Below are positions 43,288 to 53,498 of a DNA stretch of 58,824 nt, in pieces (the first letter of the stretch is position 1; each line of letters opens with the position of its first letter). The notes beneath the pieces were generated by a model, which saw only the letters and a program-made list of their open reading frames with translations, ran no database searches and was not told the DNA's origin. The position numbers and the translations under genes were made by a program. The DNA comes from Galbibacter marinus (GTDB lineage: Bacteria; Bacteroidota; Bacteroidia; Flavobacteriales; Flavobacteriaceae), in NCBI RefSeq assembly GCF_000300875.1, contig NZ_AMSG01000019.1, positions 1 through 58,824 on the forward strand, in the 5' to 3' direction.

Positions 43288-43955
43288 GATATGAGTTCTA
43301 CAAACTCATTTCGCACATCTTCCCCAAAGGTTACAGAATTATAAGTACAATATTCACGAATTACAGGGTCAAAAGAATGAATAGCAATCTTAGAGGGTTT
43401 AAATTCCTTAGCCTGTAAGACGGTAAACATATTCAAGGCAGCTTTTGAGGTAGCATAGGCTGTCAGGCTGTAATCTGAGTAACAAAAGGTTTTATCCTTC
43501 ATCTTATTAATATCACCCAAAGCACTGGAAACATTAATAATTCTGGGGGATTCACCCTTTTCTAATAGGGGTTTTGTTATTTTAACCAAGCGTAAGACAG
43601 CAAAAAAGTTAATATCAAACAAGCATTTAACCTCATCCATTTTTATTTGACTAATTTTTTGTCCAAAACCATTTACCGTTTCGGCATTATTGATCAGTAA
43701 ATCCAATTTTCCAAACTTAGAATCTAAGAATTGTTTTAACTCATATAAACTATCTTTAGAGCAGAAATCAACCTCAATAACTCTACAATCCTGCGCCTCT
43801 ACATAGGTCTTTGTAAGTAACTCATAACTCTTTCCTGCTGCAGCAAGTATAACTTTATAGTTATATTCAAGCAGTAGGTCGGCAAATATTTTACCAAGCC
43901 CATTCCCCGCCTCTGTAACCAGAGCTATTCTTTTTTCCTCCATAACATTCACCAT
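43284..43955 (-). CDS. SDR-family oxidoreductase with degenerate cofactor loop
   Basis: 223 residues, shorter than usual. The loop reads VTEAGNGLGK instead of TGxxxGIG, LLINNAETVNGFG replaces NNAG, and VSSALGD and YSLTAYATSKAALN supply Ser, Tyr and Lys. The pattern resembles the 'carbonyl reductase' SDRs. Length and the altered glycine loop suggest weakened or different cofactor binding. It converges on the TonB receptor gene with a 4-bp overlap. Confidence 0.85.
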   Translation of the reverse strand: MVNVMEEKRIALVTEAGNGLGKIFADLLLEYNYKVILAAAGKSYELLTKTYVEAQDCRVIEVDFCSKDSLYELKQFLDSKFGKLDLLINNAETVNGFGQKISQIKMDEVKCLFDINFFAVLRLVKITKPLLEKGESPRIINVSSALGDINKMKDKTFCYSDYSLTAYATSKAALNMFTVLQAKEFKPSKIAIHSFDPVIREYCTYNSVTFGEDVRNEFVELIS

Positions 43956-44060
43956 GTTTTAATTTACAAATTTATCAAACACTTTGCCATAACGAATACA
44001 TTTTTATTTTAAGGGGTTGGTTTACTAGTTTTTGGTTTCATAGTAGCTGGCCTTTTTAAT

Positions 44061-44948
44061 TTATGATTTTCTGAATTGATTAGGTGTGGATCCAGATTGT
44101 TTTTTAAAGAACCTTGTAAAATGCGTGGGTTCATCAAAATTTAATCGGTGCGATATCTCTGCGATATCTAGGTCCGAATATTTCAGCAAACTTTTACTCT
44201 CGGTAAATAAACGTTCATTTATAATATCCTTTGCACTCTTACCTGTAAGGCTTTTTACCGTGGTTGTCAGGTAATTTGGCGTTATATTTAAGGCCTCGGC
44301 ATAGGAGCTTACGTTCTTAGTATCTACATACATCTTATCTACGAGTATTTCAAATTGATTGGCTATGGTCTGTGATCTTGATAACTGATATTCCTGTGTT
44401 TTACTTCGTTCAAAAATCGCCTTGCAATAATACAATAAAGAAGCTAACATTCCTTCCAACATCTTGCCTTGATATGGGTGTGGATTCCTAGAAACTGAAT
44501 ACATACGCTTCATATCAAAAACCAAGGATTTATGCTCCACTTCATTAAGTAAGAGCATGTTCTTTTCAGAAATTTTCAAAAATGGAAAATCTGTAATCAA
44601 ATCAGAGAAAGAGTTCCCAAGAAACTCTTTTCTAAACAACATAAAATAACCCGTCATACGTTTGTCCCTTACCCATGAAAATACTTGGCCAGGCACTACA
44701 AATAACAAGGGGAAACCTTCTAAATTAAGTAAATCCGTATTGAGATTAAACTCGGTTTCCCCGTAATTACTCATTAGTGCGATCTGGTAGAACCCCTGTC
44801 TATAAGGAGGCATACATCTCCTAGCAGAAGGCTCTAAACTTTCGATAGTAAAAATATCGAAATCTGGTATTTGGCTTTGATGTTCTAAGCCAATACCCTG
44901 GTAAAAATCATTAAAAGTTTCAAAAATTGGAATTTTGGTCTCGATCAT
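44061..44948 (-). CDS. AraC-family transcriptional regulator
   Basis: 295 residues. A cupin-like N-terminal domain (CMPPYRQGFYQIALMS; LPLLFVVPGQVFSWV-like segment) is followed by a double HTH (about 195-290): VSSYAEALNITPNYLTTTVK and LDIAEISHRLNFDEPTHFTR with FKKQSGSTPNQFR. It lies just downstream of the RND efflux operon on the same strand, so it is a candidate regulator of the pump. Confidence 0.88.
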   Translation of the reverse strand: MIETKIPIFETFNDFYQGIGLEHQSQIPDFDIFTIESLEPSARRCMPPYRQGFYQIALMSNYGETEFNLNTDLLNLEGFPLLFVVPGQVFSWVRDKRMTGYFMLFRKEFLGNSFSDLITDFPFLKISEKNMLLLNEVEHKSLVFDMKRMYSVSRNPHPYQGKMLEGMLASLLYYCKAIFERSKTQEYQLSRSQTIANQFEILVDKMYVDTKNVSSYAEALNITPNYLTTTVKSLTGKSAKDIINERLFTESKSLLKYSDLDIAEISHRLNFDEPTHFTRFFKKQSGSTPNQFRKS

Positions 44949-45056
44949 TAATAATGCTTACAACTTAATTTATTTTGCTTTTTTACAATGTGCAAAGCAC
45001 AGTTACCTTCAAAAATCTACTGCTATATTGGTCTTTTTTTTATTCAAACACTTACA

Positions 45057-46541
45057 TTACTTTTGAGTTTGCCATTTTTTTTCAGCAACTTTCATGGATT
45101 CGTACTTTTGATCCAAATCCTCTGGGGTTAATAATTCCCATCCTCCACCGAGTGCTTTATAGATGGACACCAGGGAAGTTGCCGATGCAATTTCACTTAA
45201 GGCTAATGCGTTTTGTGAGACCAGTAAAGTGTTCTCTGCACTTAGATAATCGATAAAATTATCCAGACCAGCGTTATAGCGTTGCTGAGCAATTTGAGCA
45301 GCCTCTGAACTAGCCTTAGAAGAGGTTCTTAAAATCTCTCTCCTTTTTAATTCGTACCCATAATCACTCATAGCCGTTTTAATATCTTCCAATCCTTGTA
45401 AAACAGCTTTCTCATATTGGCTTAATGCTGCAAGTGTTTTAGCGTCATTGCTATTTATTTGTTGTTTAACTCTTCCAAGGTTAAAGGCAGCCCAGCTAAT
45501 TCTTGGAATTACACTCCAGGTAAAGGAGGAGTTACTTCCAAAATTTGAAAAATCTACCGCAGAAAATCCAATGGAACCATTGAAGCTAATTTTAGGATAT
45601 AAATCAGCTACAGAGATATTATATTCGGATATTCTTATTTGCAAGGCTGCCTCCGCCCTTCTAACATCAGGTCTCCTTCGTAGCAATTCTTCTATATTCC
45701 CTAAAGAAACGGTTTTTGGCAAACTCGGTAGTGGTTGTGGTGATATAATTTCATCTTCCAAACCACCAGGGACCTCACCCACAAGAACACTTAGGCTATT
45801 TTTAAGCGCCTCTAATTGGGCTTTTAATTGTGGTATGGTAGCCCGTGTGGCTTCCAGTTGCGCAAGTGCCCTAGAGACATCCAGCTGATTACTAGTCCCA
45901 GCCTCTGCCAACTGTAAAGTGAGATCATATGTTTCTTGTTGACCTTTAAGGTTTCTTTTAGCAATATCAATGCGATATTGTGTTCCTCTTAGGGCTAAAT
46001 AATTGGTAGCAACCTCAGCGTAAATACTCAGGTATACACCGTGCATGTCAGCCACAGCCTGTTGTTTTGTGGCATAGGCACCTTTAATTCTATTGGTCAC
46101 TCTACCAAATAGGTCCGCCTCCCAGCTTGCGTCTAAGCTTCCACTATAGGTGCTGTATGTAGGATTTTCTCCCTGAACGAACACATTTTCCCCCATTCGC
46201 TCTCTGGTATACCCAGCGTTGGCTGTAATGGTTGGCCAGCGGTCAAATTTTCGTTCTTTGACTAAGGCCTTGGCGGCTTGATAATTTGCAACCGCCGTGT
46301 TAATATCTAGATTGTGCTGTTGTGCCTTTTTAATTAGGCTATCCAAAACAGGATCCTTGAAAGCTGACCACCAACTGATGGTAACATCCGACTCACTGAA
46401 CAATGTATCAGACACATCTGATTTTAATAAATCCTCATTTACAGTAAGTGGAAGTACAACCTCGTAATCCCTTTTTTGTACACCACAGGAAACAACTAAC
46501 CAAACTAGAGATAATAACAGCATTCTAACTATTGCATTCAT
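45057..46541 (-). CDS. RND efflux outer-membrane lipoprotein (OprM/NodT family)
   Basis: 494 residues with lipobox WLVVSC. It carries the NodT-type features: WWSAFKDPVLDSLI, two duplicated alpha-hairpin/beta units, ISAEVATNYLALRGTQYRID-like motif (IYAEVATNYLALRGTQYRI), RRRPDVRRAEAAL and YNAGLDNFIDYLSAE. It forms the trimeric exit duct for the RND pump upstream. The start overlaps the pump gene's end by 4 bp (ATGA type), so translation is coupled. Confidence 0.92.
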   Translation of the reverse strand: MNAIVRMLLLSLVWLVVSCGVQKRDYEVVLPLTVNEDLLKSDVSDTLFSESDVTISWWSAFKDPVLDSLIKKAQQHNLDINTAVANYQAAKALVKERKFDRWPTITANAGYTRERMGENVFVQGENPTYSTYSGSLDASWEADLFGRVTNRIKGAYATKQQAVADMHGVYLSIYAEVATNYLALRGTQYRIDIAKRNLKGQQETYDLTLQLAEAGTSNQLDVSRALAQLEATRATIPQLKAQLEALKNSLSVLVGEVPGGLEDEIISPQPLPSLPKTVSLGNIEELLRRRPDVRRAEAALQIRISEYNISVADLYPKISFNGSIGFSAVDFSNFGSNSSFTWSVIPRISWAAFNLGRVKQQINSNDAKTLAALSQYEKAVLQGLEDIKTAMSDYGYELKRREILRTSSKASSEAAQIAQQRYNAGLDNFIDYLSAENTLLVSQNALALSEIASATSLVSIYKALGGGWELLTPEDLDQKYESMKVAEKKWQTQK

Positions 46542-49500
46542 TTTGTTGTGGTTTTTAATGTGGTTAATTCACTTTTTGATATCACTTTCTCTTTTGACTG
46601 ACTCCATTTTCTACCCAAATAATAAAATACAGGGGTTAAGAATACACCGAATACCGTCACCCCTAACATTCCGCTAAATACAGCTACACCAAGGGCAACC
46701 CGAAGTTCTGCACCAGCACCTGTTGATAGGGCTAATGGTACTACACCTAGTATAAATGCCATAGCGGTCATTAAAATTGGACGTAGTCGTAATTTCGAAG
46801 CCTCAATTACCGCGGCTTTGAGCTCCATACCCTGTTCTTCTAATTGCTTGGCAAATTCCACAATCAGAATCGCATTCTTACTGGCAAGTCCAACTAGGAC
46901 AACTAGACCAATTTGCACCATTATATTGTTATCCAGTCCTGCAAGGTCTACTCCTATCATGGCAAACAATAATACCATGGGAACAATAAGAATTACCGAT
47001 AAGGGTAATACCAAGCTTTCAAACTGAGCAGCTAATAACAAGAAAACAAACACTACAGCCATAAAAAATGCCATCCCTGCAGTATTACCAGCAGCTTTCT
47101 CCTGGTACGCTAATTCTGTCCACTGGTATGAAATACCATCAGGTAAGACCTCATCAGCCAATCGTTCCATACGCTCCATGGCTTGACCGGAACTAAATCC
47201 TGGTGTAATATCCCCGTTAATCGCTGCAGATGGATACATATTAAATCTAGGAATCCTCGCTGGGCCAGAAATATCCTTTTGAGTGGCAATAGAACCTAGA
47301 GGAACCATAGCGCCATCTCTGTTTCGTATTTTTATATTGGTCAGATCCTCTGGAGTTAGTCTGTTGGGAGCATCGGCCTGTGCCGTTACCTGAAAGGTTC
47401 TCCCTAAATAATTAAATTCATTCACAAAAGCGGATCCCATAAAGATCTCTAAAGATTGAAAAACGTTTTGCACATCAACTCCCAATTTCTCTGCCTTTAC
47501 CCGATCGATATCCAAATACAATTGTGGACTTTGGTTATTGAAAAAGGTAAATACATTGTTAAGCATAGGGTCTTGGTTAGCAGCCATGGCCAAGGCATTG
47601 GTAGCCTCTAAAAGCTGGTCTGTACCTAAATTCCCTCTATCTTGAACCATCATCTTAAACCCACCAGCATTACCGATTCCACTTACAGATGGTGGTGGAA
47701 TAACAAGTACAATTGCATCGTCTACTGCGGCTAATTTACCTCGAATAGTCGCCAAGAGATCTGTGTATTCGAGCCCCTTATCCTCTCTTAGATCAAAATC
47801 TTCCAAAGTCAGAAATACCACCGCGGCATTCGAGGCATTTGTAAATGAAATTGGATCAAGACCTGTAAAAGAGATAGCCGTTTCTACCCCATCGATATCC
47901 AAAGATCGATCTAACACCTCTTTCACCACATCATCAGTTCTTGACAGGGATGCCCCTGGTGGCAACTGCACTACTGTAATAAAGTACTGCTGATCCATGG
48001 AGGGAATAAATCCTTTGGGAACTTTGTTGAATTCAAACCCAGTAAGCAGAATCAATCCAAAATACACGACCATGACCATTAAAGAGGTACGAACTAATTT
48101 GCGAACTCCGTTTCCATATTTTTCGGAAAGCAATTCCATGAAAACATTAAATTTCGCTCCTATATAAACAAAGGGTCTAAAAAGTATAAAGGTATCTTTA
48201 ACTTCTTTTTGCTTTTCATGTCTCATCAGTAAGGCTGCCATAGCAGGACTCAAGGTCAGAGACACAAATACTGAAATGGAGGTTGCCACAGCGATGGTAA
48301 TCCCAAATTGTTTGTAAAATTGCCCTGAGATTCCATCTAAAAATGCAGTTGGGATAAATACGGCGATAAGCACAAGCCCAATTGCCACTAATGCACCTCC
48401 AACTTCATCCATGGTTTTCTTAGCAGCCTCTTTAGGAGAAAATCCTTTTTGCAGATACCGTTCCATATTTTCTACCACCACAATGGCATCATCGACCACA
48501 ATACCAATGGCAAGAACCAACCCAAACAATGTCAGGGTGTTTAAGGAAAATCCGATGGCTTGCATCACAGCAAAAGTTCCTATGAGCGATACTGGTATGG
48601 CCAAAATTGGAATGATCGCCGCTCTCCAAGACTGTAAGAACAATAAAATAACAAGCACTACCAGAATTACAGCTTCCAAAATCGTAGTATATACTTGGTC
48701 GATGGATTTCTGGATAAATTTTGTTGGGTTATAGGCAATCTTATATTCGAGATCCGCTGGGAAATTCTTTGAAATTTCTTCCATGGTTTCTTCCACCGAA
48801 GCTGATGTCTGCAAAGCGTTACCTCCAGGTTGTTGGAGAATTGGCATCGCAATAGCTGGCATCTTTCCAAGGTAACCTTTTGTGGCATAGTTTTGAGCGC
48901 CTAATTCAGCTCTACCGACATCTTTTAATCGTACGATTCGGCCATTTTCCTTAGCCTTTATAATAACATTTTCAAATTGCTCAATAGTATTGAGCTTCCC
49001 TTGAGTTTGAATGTTCACCTCAAAGGCTGTTTGTTTGCCAGAAGGCAATGCATTAAGTGTTCCACCAGCAATTTGAACGTTTTGTGCCCTTAATGCCGCT
49101 ACCACTTCGGAAGCTGTAAGGTCTAAACTTGATATTTTATCAGGATCCAACCAAATACGCATTGCGTACTCCGCGGCACCAAAGAGTTGTATATCTCCAA
49201 TACCTTTAATACGGGCTAATTGATCCTTTATTTGTAATACTGCGTAGTTTCCAATAAAGGTAGGGTCATAAGTTTGGTTGGGTGAATAAAGGTTCACAAC
49301 CATAAGAATATCTGGAGATACTTTTTTGGTGGTGATTCCTAATCGCCTAACTGTTTCTGGCAAACGGGGTTCTGCAGTGGCAACCCTGTTTTGAACCTGT
49401 ACCTGGGCTTTATCTAGATCTGTACCCAATTCAAATGCGATTTGAATAGTTACCCGTCCATCGGATGTGGATTGGGAAGTCATATAGATCATATCTTCCA

Positions 49501-49720
49501 CCCCATTGATCTCTTTCTCGATAGGACCAGCAACGGTCTGTGAAAGCGTCTGTGCATTCGCCCCTGGATAGTTTGCCACAACCTGAATGGTCGGTGGTGC
49601 CACATCTGGGAATTGAGAAGTTGGCAAGGTGAAATATGCCAATCCACCCACGATAAGAATAAGCACGCTTAATACCGCTGCAAAAATGGGTCTTTGTATA
49701 AATATGTGACTAAATTTCAT
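46538..49720 (-). CDS. RND multidrug efflux pump, HAE1/AcrB-type inner-membrane subunit
   Basis: 1060 residues, the usual length: 12 transmembrane helices and two large periplasmic loops. It begins FSHIFIQRPIFAAVLSVLIL, with FPDVAPPTIQVVANYPGAN, VVDDAIVVVEN in helix 4 (the proton-relay Asp pair), GISGQFYKQFGITIAVATSI, and the AcrB-type LVLVGLASKNAILIVEFA near the end. Proton-driven export of lipophilic compounds. Middle gene of a complete adaptor-pump-channel operon. Confidence 0.94.
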   Translation of the reverse strand: MKFSHIFIQRPIFAAVLSVLILIVGGLAYFTLPTSQFPDVAPPTIQVVANYPGANAQTLSQTVAGPIEKEINGVEDMIYMTSQSTSDGRVTIQIAFELGTDLDKAQVQVQNRVATAEPRLPETVRRLGITTKKVSPDILMVVNLYSPNQTYDPTFIGNYAVLQIKDQLARIKGIGDIQLFGAAEYAMRIWLDPDKISSLDLTASEVVAALRAQNVQIAGGTLNALPSGKQTAFEVNIQTQGKLNTIEQFENVIIKAKENGRIVRLKDVGRAELGAQNYATKGYLGKMPAIAMPILQQPGGNALQTSASVEETMEEISKNFPADLEYKIAYNPTKFIQKSIDQVYTTILEAVILVVLVILLFLQSWRAAIIPILAIPVSLIGTFAVMQAIGFSLNTLTLFGLVLAIGIVVDDAIVVVENMERYLQKGFSPKEAAKKTMDEVGGALVAIGLVLIAVFIPTAFLDGISGQFYKQFGITIAVATSISVFVSLTLSPAMAALLMRHEKQKEVKDTFILFRPFVYIGAKFNVFMELLSEKYGNGVRKLVRTSLMVMVVYFGLILLTGFEFNKVPKGFIPSMDQQYFITVVQLPPGASLSRTDDVVKEVLDRSLDIDGVETAISFTGLDPISFTNASNAAVVFLTLEDFDLREDKGLEYTDLLATIRGKLAAVDDAIVLVIPPPSVSGIGNAGGFKMMVQDRGNLGTDQLLEATNALAMAANQDPMLNNVFTFFNNQSPQLYLDIDRVKAEKLGVDVQNVFQSLEIFMGSAFVNEFNYLGRTFQVTAQADAPNRLTPEDLTNIKIRNRDGAMVPLGSIATQKDISGPARIPRFNMYPSAAINGDITPGFSSGQAMERMERLADEVLPDGISYQWTELAYQEKAAGNTAGMAFFMAVVFVFLLLAAQFESLVLPLSVILIVPMVLLFAMIGVDLAGLDNNIMVQIGLVVLVGLASKNAILIVEFAKQLEEQGMELKAAVIEASKLRLRPILMTAMAFILGVVPLALSTGAGAELRVALGVAVFSGMLGVTVFGVFLTPVFYYLGRKWSQSKEKVISKSELTTLKTTTK

Positions 49721-49914
49721 TATTTTTTTGTTTCAGATTTTCAAATAACTGTCCCCTGCTCCTTGTTTTATATTTAAAAAAGGAGCAGTTTCATTGAAGG
49801 AATTCTGTTGTAGACTAGAGGGTTCTGCCTAAAAGAATTAAATGAACAACGAACAGTTTTATAACTTTTACCCTATAAGAGCGTAATTCCCTTAACCGTC
49901 AATCGGTACTTCCT

Positions 49915-51138
49915 CTACAGGTTTTGTGAGTGCTCCAAAGAAGCCAGTTCGGATTCTCCTTTTACTACGTTTGTCTCAGAGGTATGTACTAACATTCCTG
50001 GTCTAATTTTCTGAAGGTTATTGGTGATTAGTTTATCATCCTTACTCAAGCCTTCTCTGACAATTCGAAGTCCATTGGAGTGTAAGGGTCCTAATTCAAC
50101 TGCTTTACTAACCACTTCACTACTGTCATTTAGAACATATACAAATCTTACAGATTGATTGGTTCCGATAATATGATCAGGAATCATAATAGCATCGTGC
50201 ATAGCACTACCAATAACTCGTGCTTTGCCAAACATTCCAGGTTCCAACAATTGATCCTCGTTCTCTAGTACTGCACGACTTTCAATAGTCCCTGATTGCA
50301 TATCAATCTGATTGTCTATAAAGTCTAGCTTTCCCTTATGCACGAAATCTTCTTCATCCAATAATTGGATCTCTACAGGAATTCCTTTTTTGCGTGGGTC
50401 TGTACGCTTTCCATTATTGGCCAAACGAACATACTTTAAGTAACTCGACTCACTGGCAGTGAAATAAAAATGAATAGGGCTTGTTGCCACTATGGTTGTC
50501 AGCAATGTTGAATTGGCACTACCACCATCAATTAGGTTCCCCTGATTAACGCGGTCCCTACTAACGAGTCCTGATATAGGCGCCTTAACTTTGGTAAATT
50601 CTAAATCAAGTTGGGCCTGATCAACTTTGGCCTCTGCCAATTGTAAACTTGCCTTTGCGTGCGCTAAGGCTTGTTTTCTTTGGTCGTATTCCTCGATGGA
50701 AACCGCTCCTGTAGCTCTTAAGGACTCTACCCTACTGTAATTATCTTCCGCTATTTTCACAGTAGTCAGAGTTTGAGCATAATTTGCTTTGGCCTGATCT
50801 AATGCAATCCTGTATGGTCTTTGATCAATTACAAAAAGGACTTGTCCTTTTTTAACTAGTTGCCCGTCGGTGAAATTTACTTTTTCTAAAAAGCCACTGA
50901 CTCTTGCTCGTACATCCACGTGATTACTTGCTTCAAATCTTCCTGTATACTGATCCCATTCTGTAATGGACTCATATAAAGGCAGGGATGTTTCGACCTC
51001 AAGAACTGGAGTGGCAGCTTGTTGGCCTTCTTCTTGTGCACTTACACCATTTGGAATAAATGCTAAAACTAATAGAACGACTACAACGCCTATAGCAGCA
51101 TAAATGCCTACTTTCTGTGTTTTTGACTTCAACTTCAT
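49915..51138 (-). CDS. RND efflux periplasmic adaptor (AcrA/MexE type)
   Basis: 407 residues. N-terminal hydrophobic anchor (about 11-31), then PLYESITEWDQYTGRFEASN, a lipoyl half VDVRARVSGFLEKVNFTDGQ, a helical hairpin (about 105-170), the second lipoyl half APISGLVSRDRVNQGNLI, a beta-barrel and a membrane-proximal domain. The WDQYTGR segment is typical of MexE-like adaptors. First gene of the operon; 194 bp separate it from the pump gene. Confidence 0.92.
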   Translation of the reverse strand: MKLKSKTQKVGIYAAIGVVVVLLVLAFIPNGVSAQEEGQQAATPVLEVETSLPLYESITEWDQYTGRFEASNHVDVRARVSGFLEKVNFTDGQLVKKGQVLFVIDQRPYRIALDQAKANYAQTLTTVKIAEDNYSRVESLRATGAVSIEEYDQRKQALAHAKASLQLAEAKVDQAQLDLEFTKVKAPISGLVSRDRVNQGNLIDGGSANSTLLTTIVATSPIHFYFTASESSYLKYVRLANNGKRTDPRKKGIPVEIQLLDEEDFVHKGKLDFIDNQIDMQSGTIESRAVLENEDQLLEPGMFGKARVIGSAMHDAIMIPDHIIGTNQSVRFVYVLNDSSEVVSKAVELGPLHSNGLRIVREGLSKDDKLITNNLQKIRPGMLVHTSETNVVKGESELASLEHSQNL

Positions 51139-51493
51139 AATAATATGGTTCTCTACGGTTTATTATTTAAGGACAAAATTAAAGTAGAGATGCACCCTTT
51201 GGCTAACCATAATTTTTTAAAAAATGACCAAAATCTAATATCACAGAAAAAACAACCTAAAAATCAAAAACAAATCATAAAAATTACATTGAATATCAGA
51301 ACATTATAAAATTAATCCATCTAAATGTTTATTAATTTACATGCGTATCATTGGTTTGAGTTATAAGAAATTATCGTACCTTTAGATGGAATAAACCCTG
51401 ATATCGAAACAGTTAAGCACTTTCAAACATATTATAACCTTACCCAATTTCCAAGATCAAAGCCACTTGAATCAGTATATACCCTAGGTCGAT
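51139..51493. promoter_or_regulatory. Divergent promoter region of the efflux operon and a Crp-family gene
   Basis: 355 bp. On the minus strand TAATTTTG (51181-51174) is a TAnnTTTG match about 36 bp upstream of the adaptor start. CCATCTAAA (51317-51325) and TTTAGATGG (51381-51389) are perfect 9-bp inverted repeats 55 bp apart upstream of the Crp gene, possibly a looping operator or a hairpin base. No small gene was seen. Confidence 0.45.
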
Positions 51494-52069
51494 ATGGAAA
51501 ATGAACTTCTCACACAAACCTACAAGCATCCGCTAATTGACAGTACTGAGCTTGAAAAGTTGATTCACGCACATAAAAAAGTGAGTTTCAAAAAGGGGGA
51601 TTTGATATTAAAACAAGACAGCATCGCAAATGGATATTTAATCCTTGAAAGCGGCTTGATACGATCATATGTCAATGATTATAAAGGCAATGACATTACC
51701 ACGGAGTTTTTCTCTAGTAAGGATATCGTTATTGAAGCCATATCGCTATTTCAAAGAATACCCTCAACAGAAAATATTCAAGCGCTGACCAATTGTCAGT
51801 GCTGGGAATTAGATTTTGATGTTTTTCAGAGCCTTTACCATACCATCCCAGGGTTTTCAGAATGGGGACGCATTTGGATGGCCAAAAGCTTATTTAAGTT
51901 AAAGAAGCGTTCACTGGAAATGGTGACTGTTTCTGCCAAAGAAAGATACTTACAACTCATTAAAGAGAAGCCCCAGATAATTTTACAATCACCTTTGAAA
52001 AACATTGCAAGTTATTTGGGAATTACGGATTCCTCATTTAGTAGAATACGAAAAGAAATTTCTCGCTAA
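51494..52069 (+). CDS. Crp/Fnr-family transcriptional regulator
   Basis: 191 residues. Beta-roll (KKVSFKKGDLILKQDSIANG; YLILESGLIRSYVNDYKGND), dimer helix and HTH (IILQSPLKNIASYLGITDSS, FSRIRKEISR). Divergent from the RND efflux operon and followed by SRPBCC and DinB genes. Either set could be its target; no shared operator was recognised. Confidence 0.86.
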   Translation: MENELLTQTYKHPLIDSTELEKLIHAHKKVSFKKGDLILKQDSIANGYLILESGLIRSYVNDYKGNDITTEFFSSKDIVIEAISLFQRIPSTENIQALTNCQCWELDFDVFQSLYHTIPGFSEWGRIWMAKSLFKLKKRSLEMVTVSAKERYLQLIKEKPQIILQSPLKNIASYLGITDSSFSRIRKEISR

Positions 52070-52196
52070 AGTTCTTTTCTTGTCCTATGGCAAGAAAAAA
52101 AATCAATCATCTATTTACCTTTACAATCATACCCTAACTGCTGATATCTAATAAATTACAATTAAAGACAAAAAATTAATTGATAAACACCGAACA

Positions 52197-52655
52197 ATGA
52201 CAACAAAGACCTATTCCATTGACATTAGTGCAGAAGCTAGCAAAGTGTACAACATTATGTTAGGACTTGAAGATAAAAAAACCTATCAGAGCTGGACGGC
52301 TTCCTTTAATCCAACCTCCACCTTCGAGGGTAGCTGGGAAAAGGGATCAAAAATATTCTTTCTAGGAACAGACGACCAGGGGAATACCTCAGGAATGTTA
52401 TCCAAAATAGCAGAAAACATTCCAAACAAATTTGTATCCATAGAACATTGTGGTATCATTGAAAATGATCAAGAAATAACTCAAGGACCCGAAGTAGAAC
52501 AATGGGCGGGTTCTAAAGAAAACTACACCTACACTCAAAATAATGGCCTGACAAGGGTCACAGTTGAAATTGACACCAATGAAAAATACATTGACCACTT
52601 TGATGACACCTGGCCAAAGGCCTTAAACAAATTAAAAGAATTATCAGAATCATAA
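52197..52655 (+). CDS. SRPBCC (START/AHSA1-like) domain protein
   Basis: 152 residues: KTYSIDISAEASKVYNIMLG opens the fold, then YQSWTASFNPTSTFEGSWEK, GMLSKIAENIPNKFVSIEHC, and the long C-terminal helix near WPKALNKLKEL. The AHSA1-type subgroup binds hydrophobic ligands in a deep cavity; role unknown. The DinB gene begins 25 bp later on the same strand, so the two are probably co-expressed. Confidence 0.88.
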   Translation: MTTKTYSIDISAEASKVYNIMLGLEDKKTYQSWTASFNPTSTFEGSWEKGSKIFFLGTDDQGNTSGMLSKIAENIPNKFVSIEHCGIIENDQEITQGPEVEQWAGSKENYTYTQNNGLTRVTVEIDTNEKYIDHFDDTWPKALNKLKELSES

Positions 52656-52680
52656 CCCAACAACCTTAAAAACAACTAAA

Positions 52681-53295
52681 ATGAACCTCAAAAAAAACTT
52701 TCTTATTGTAACGCTTCTTCTCTGCCTGCCTTTAGTAGGGAATTCACAAGCTGAATCCCAAGAAGACAAAGCGTATGTTTTAACTTATTTTCATGAAACT
52801 CTAGAGAAGCTTCAGCAAGATGTCAACGGACTAAGTCAAGAGCAATTACAATTTAAAGCATCCGATAGCAGCTGGTCCATAAGTCAATGTTTGGAACATA
52901 TAAACAAAACTGAACCTTTGCTTTTTACAATGGTAAAAACCAGTATGGAGCAGCCAACTAATCCTGAGCGCAAAAAAGAAATCAAACTTAGCGATCAAGA
53001 CATCATCAACATGATTACAGATCGAAGTGCAAAATTTAAAGCTCCTAAAAATTTGATTGGAACAGGTAAATACAACAATGCAGATAAGGCTATAATGGAT
53101 TTGAAACAACAACGAAAAGAAATCTTATCATTTATTAAAAACACCCCAATTAAAGAGCTCAGGAACAGGGTGAATGATTCTCCTATGGGTGCAACAGATA
53201 CCTATCAATCTTTACTCTATGTGGCAGGTCATACGGCGCGTCATACTCTTCAAATCGAAGAGATTAAAAAGGCCGAAAATTTTCCCTCAAAATAA
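52681..53295 (+). CDS. Exported DinB-fold protein
   Basis: 204 residues with a signal peptide (ends LVGNSQA). The DinB four-helix bundle has the three His of its metal site: CLEHINK, SLLYVAGHTARHTLQIEEI. The LxxSxQSLxxHIN start pattern (SDSSWSISQCLEHINKTEPL-like) is typical. DinB-like proteins include thiol-dependent transferases; a periplasmic version is common in Bacteroidota. Function not known. Confidence 0.88.
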   Translation: MNLKKNFLIVTLLLCLPLVGNSQAESQEDKAYVLTYFHETLEKLQQDVNGLSQEQLQFKASDSSWSISQCLEHINKTEPLLFTMVKTSMEQPTNPERKKEIKLSDQDIINMITDRSAKFKAPKNLIGTGKYNNADKAIMDLKQQRKEILSFIKNTPIKELRNRVNDSPMGATDTYQSLLYVAGHTARHTLQIEEIKKAENFPSK

Positions 53296-53498
53296 TAGTT
53301 TACTTAAACCATTAAAATCCAGGCACCCTCAAATGTAAGGGTGCTTTTTATTTCAAAGTAGGTATGAATCAAAACTAAGGTTTAAACCATAGTACAACCA
53401 CCATTCTTAAAGGATTAAGCAATGTGGTTAACCGTAAAGTTTTTTGTATTTGCCTAATTAAATTTGCCAAAAACTAATTTAAATTAAACCTCAAAGAA

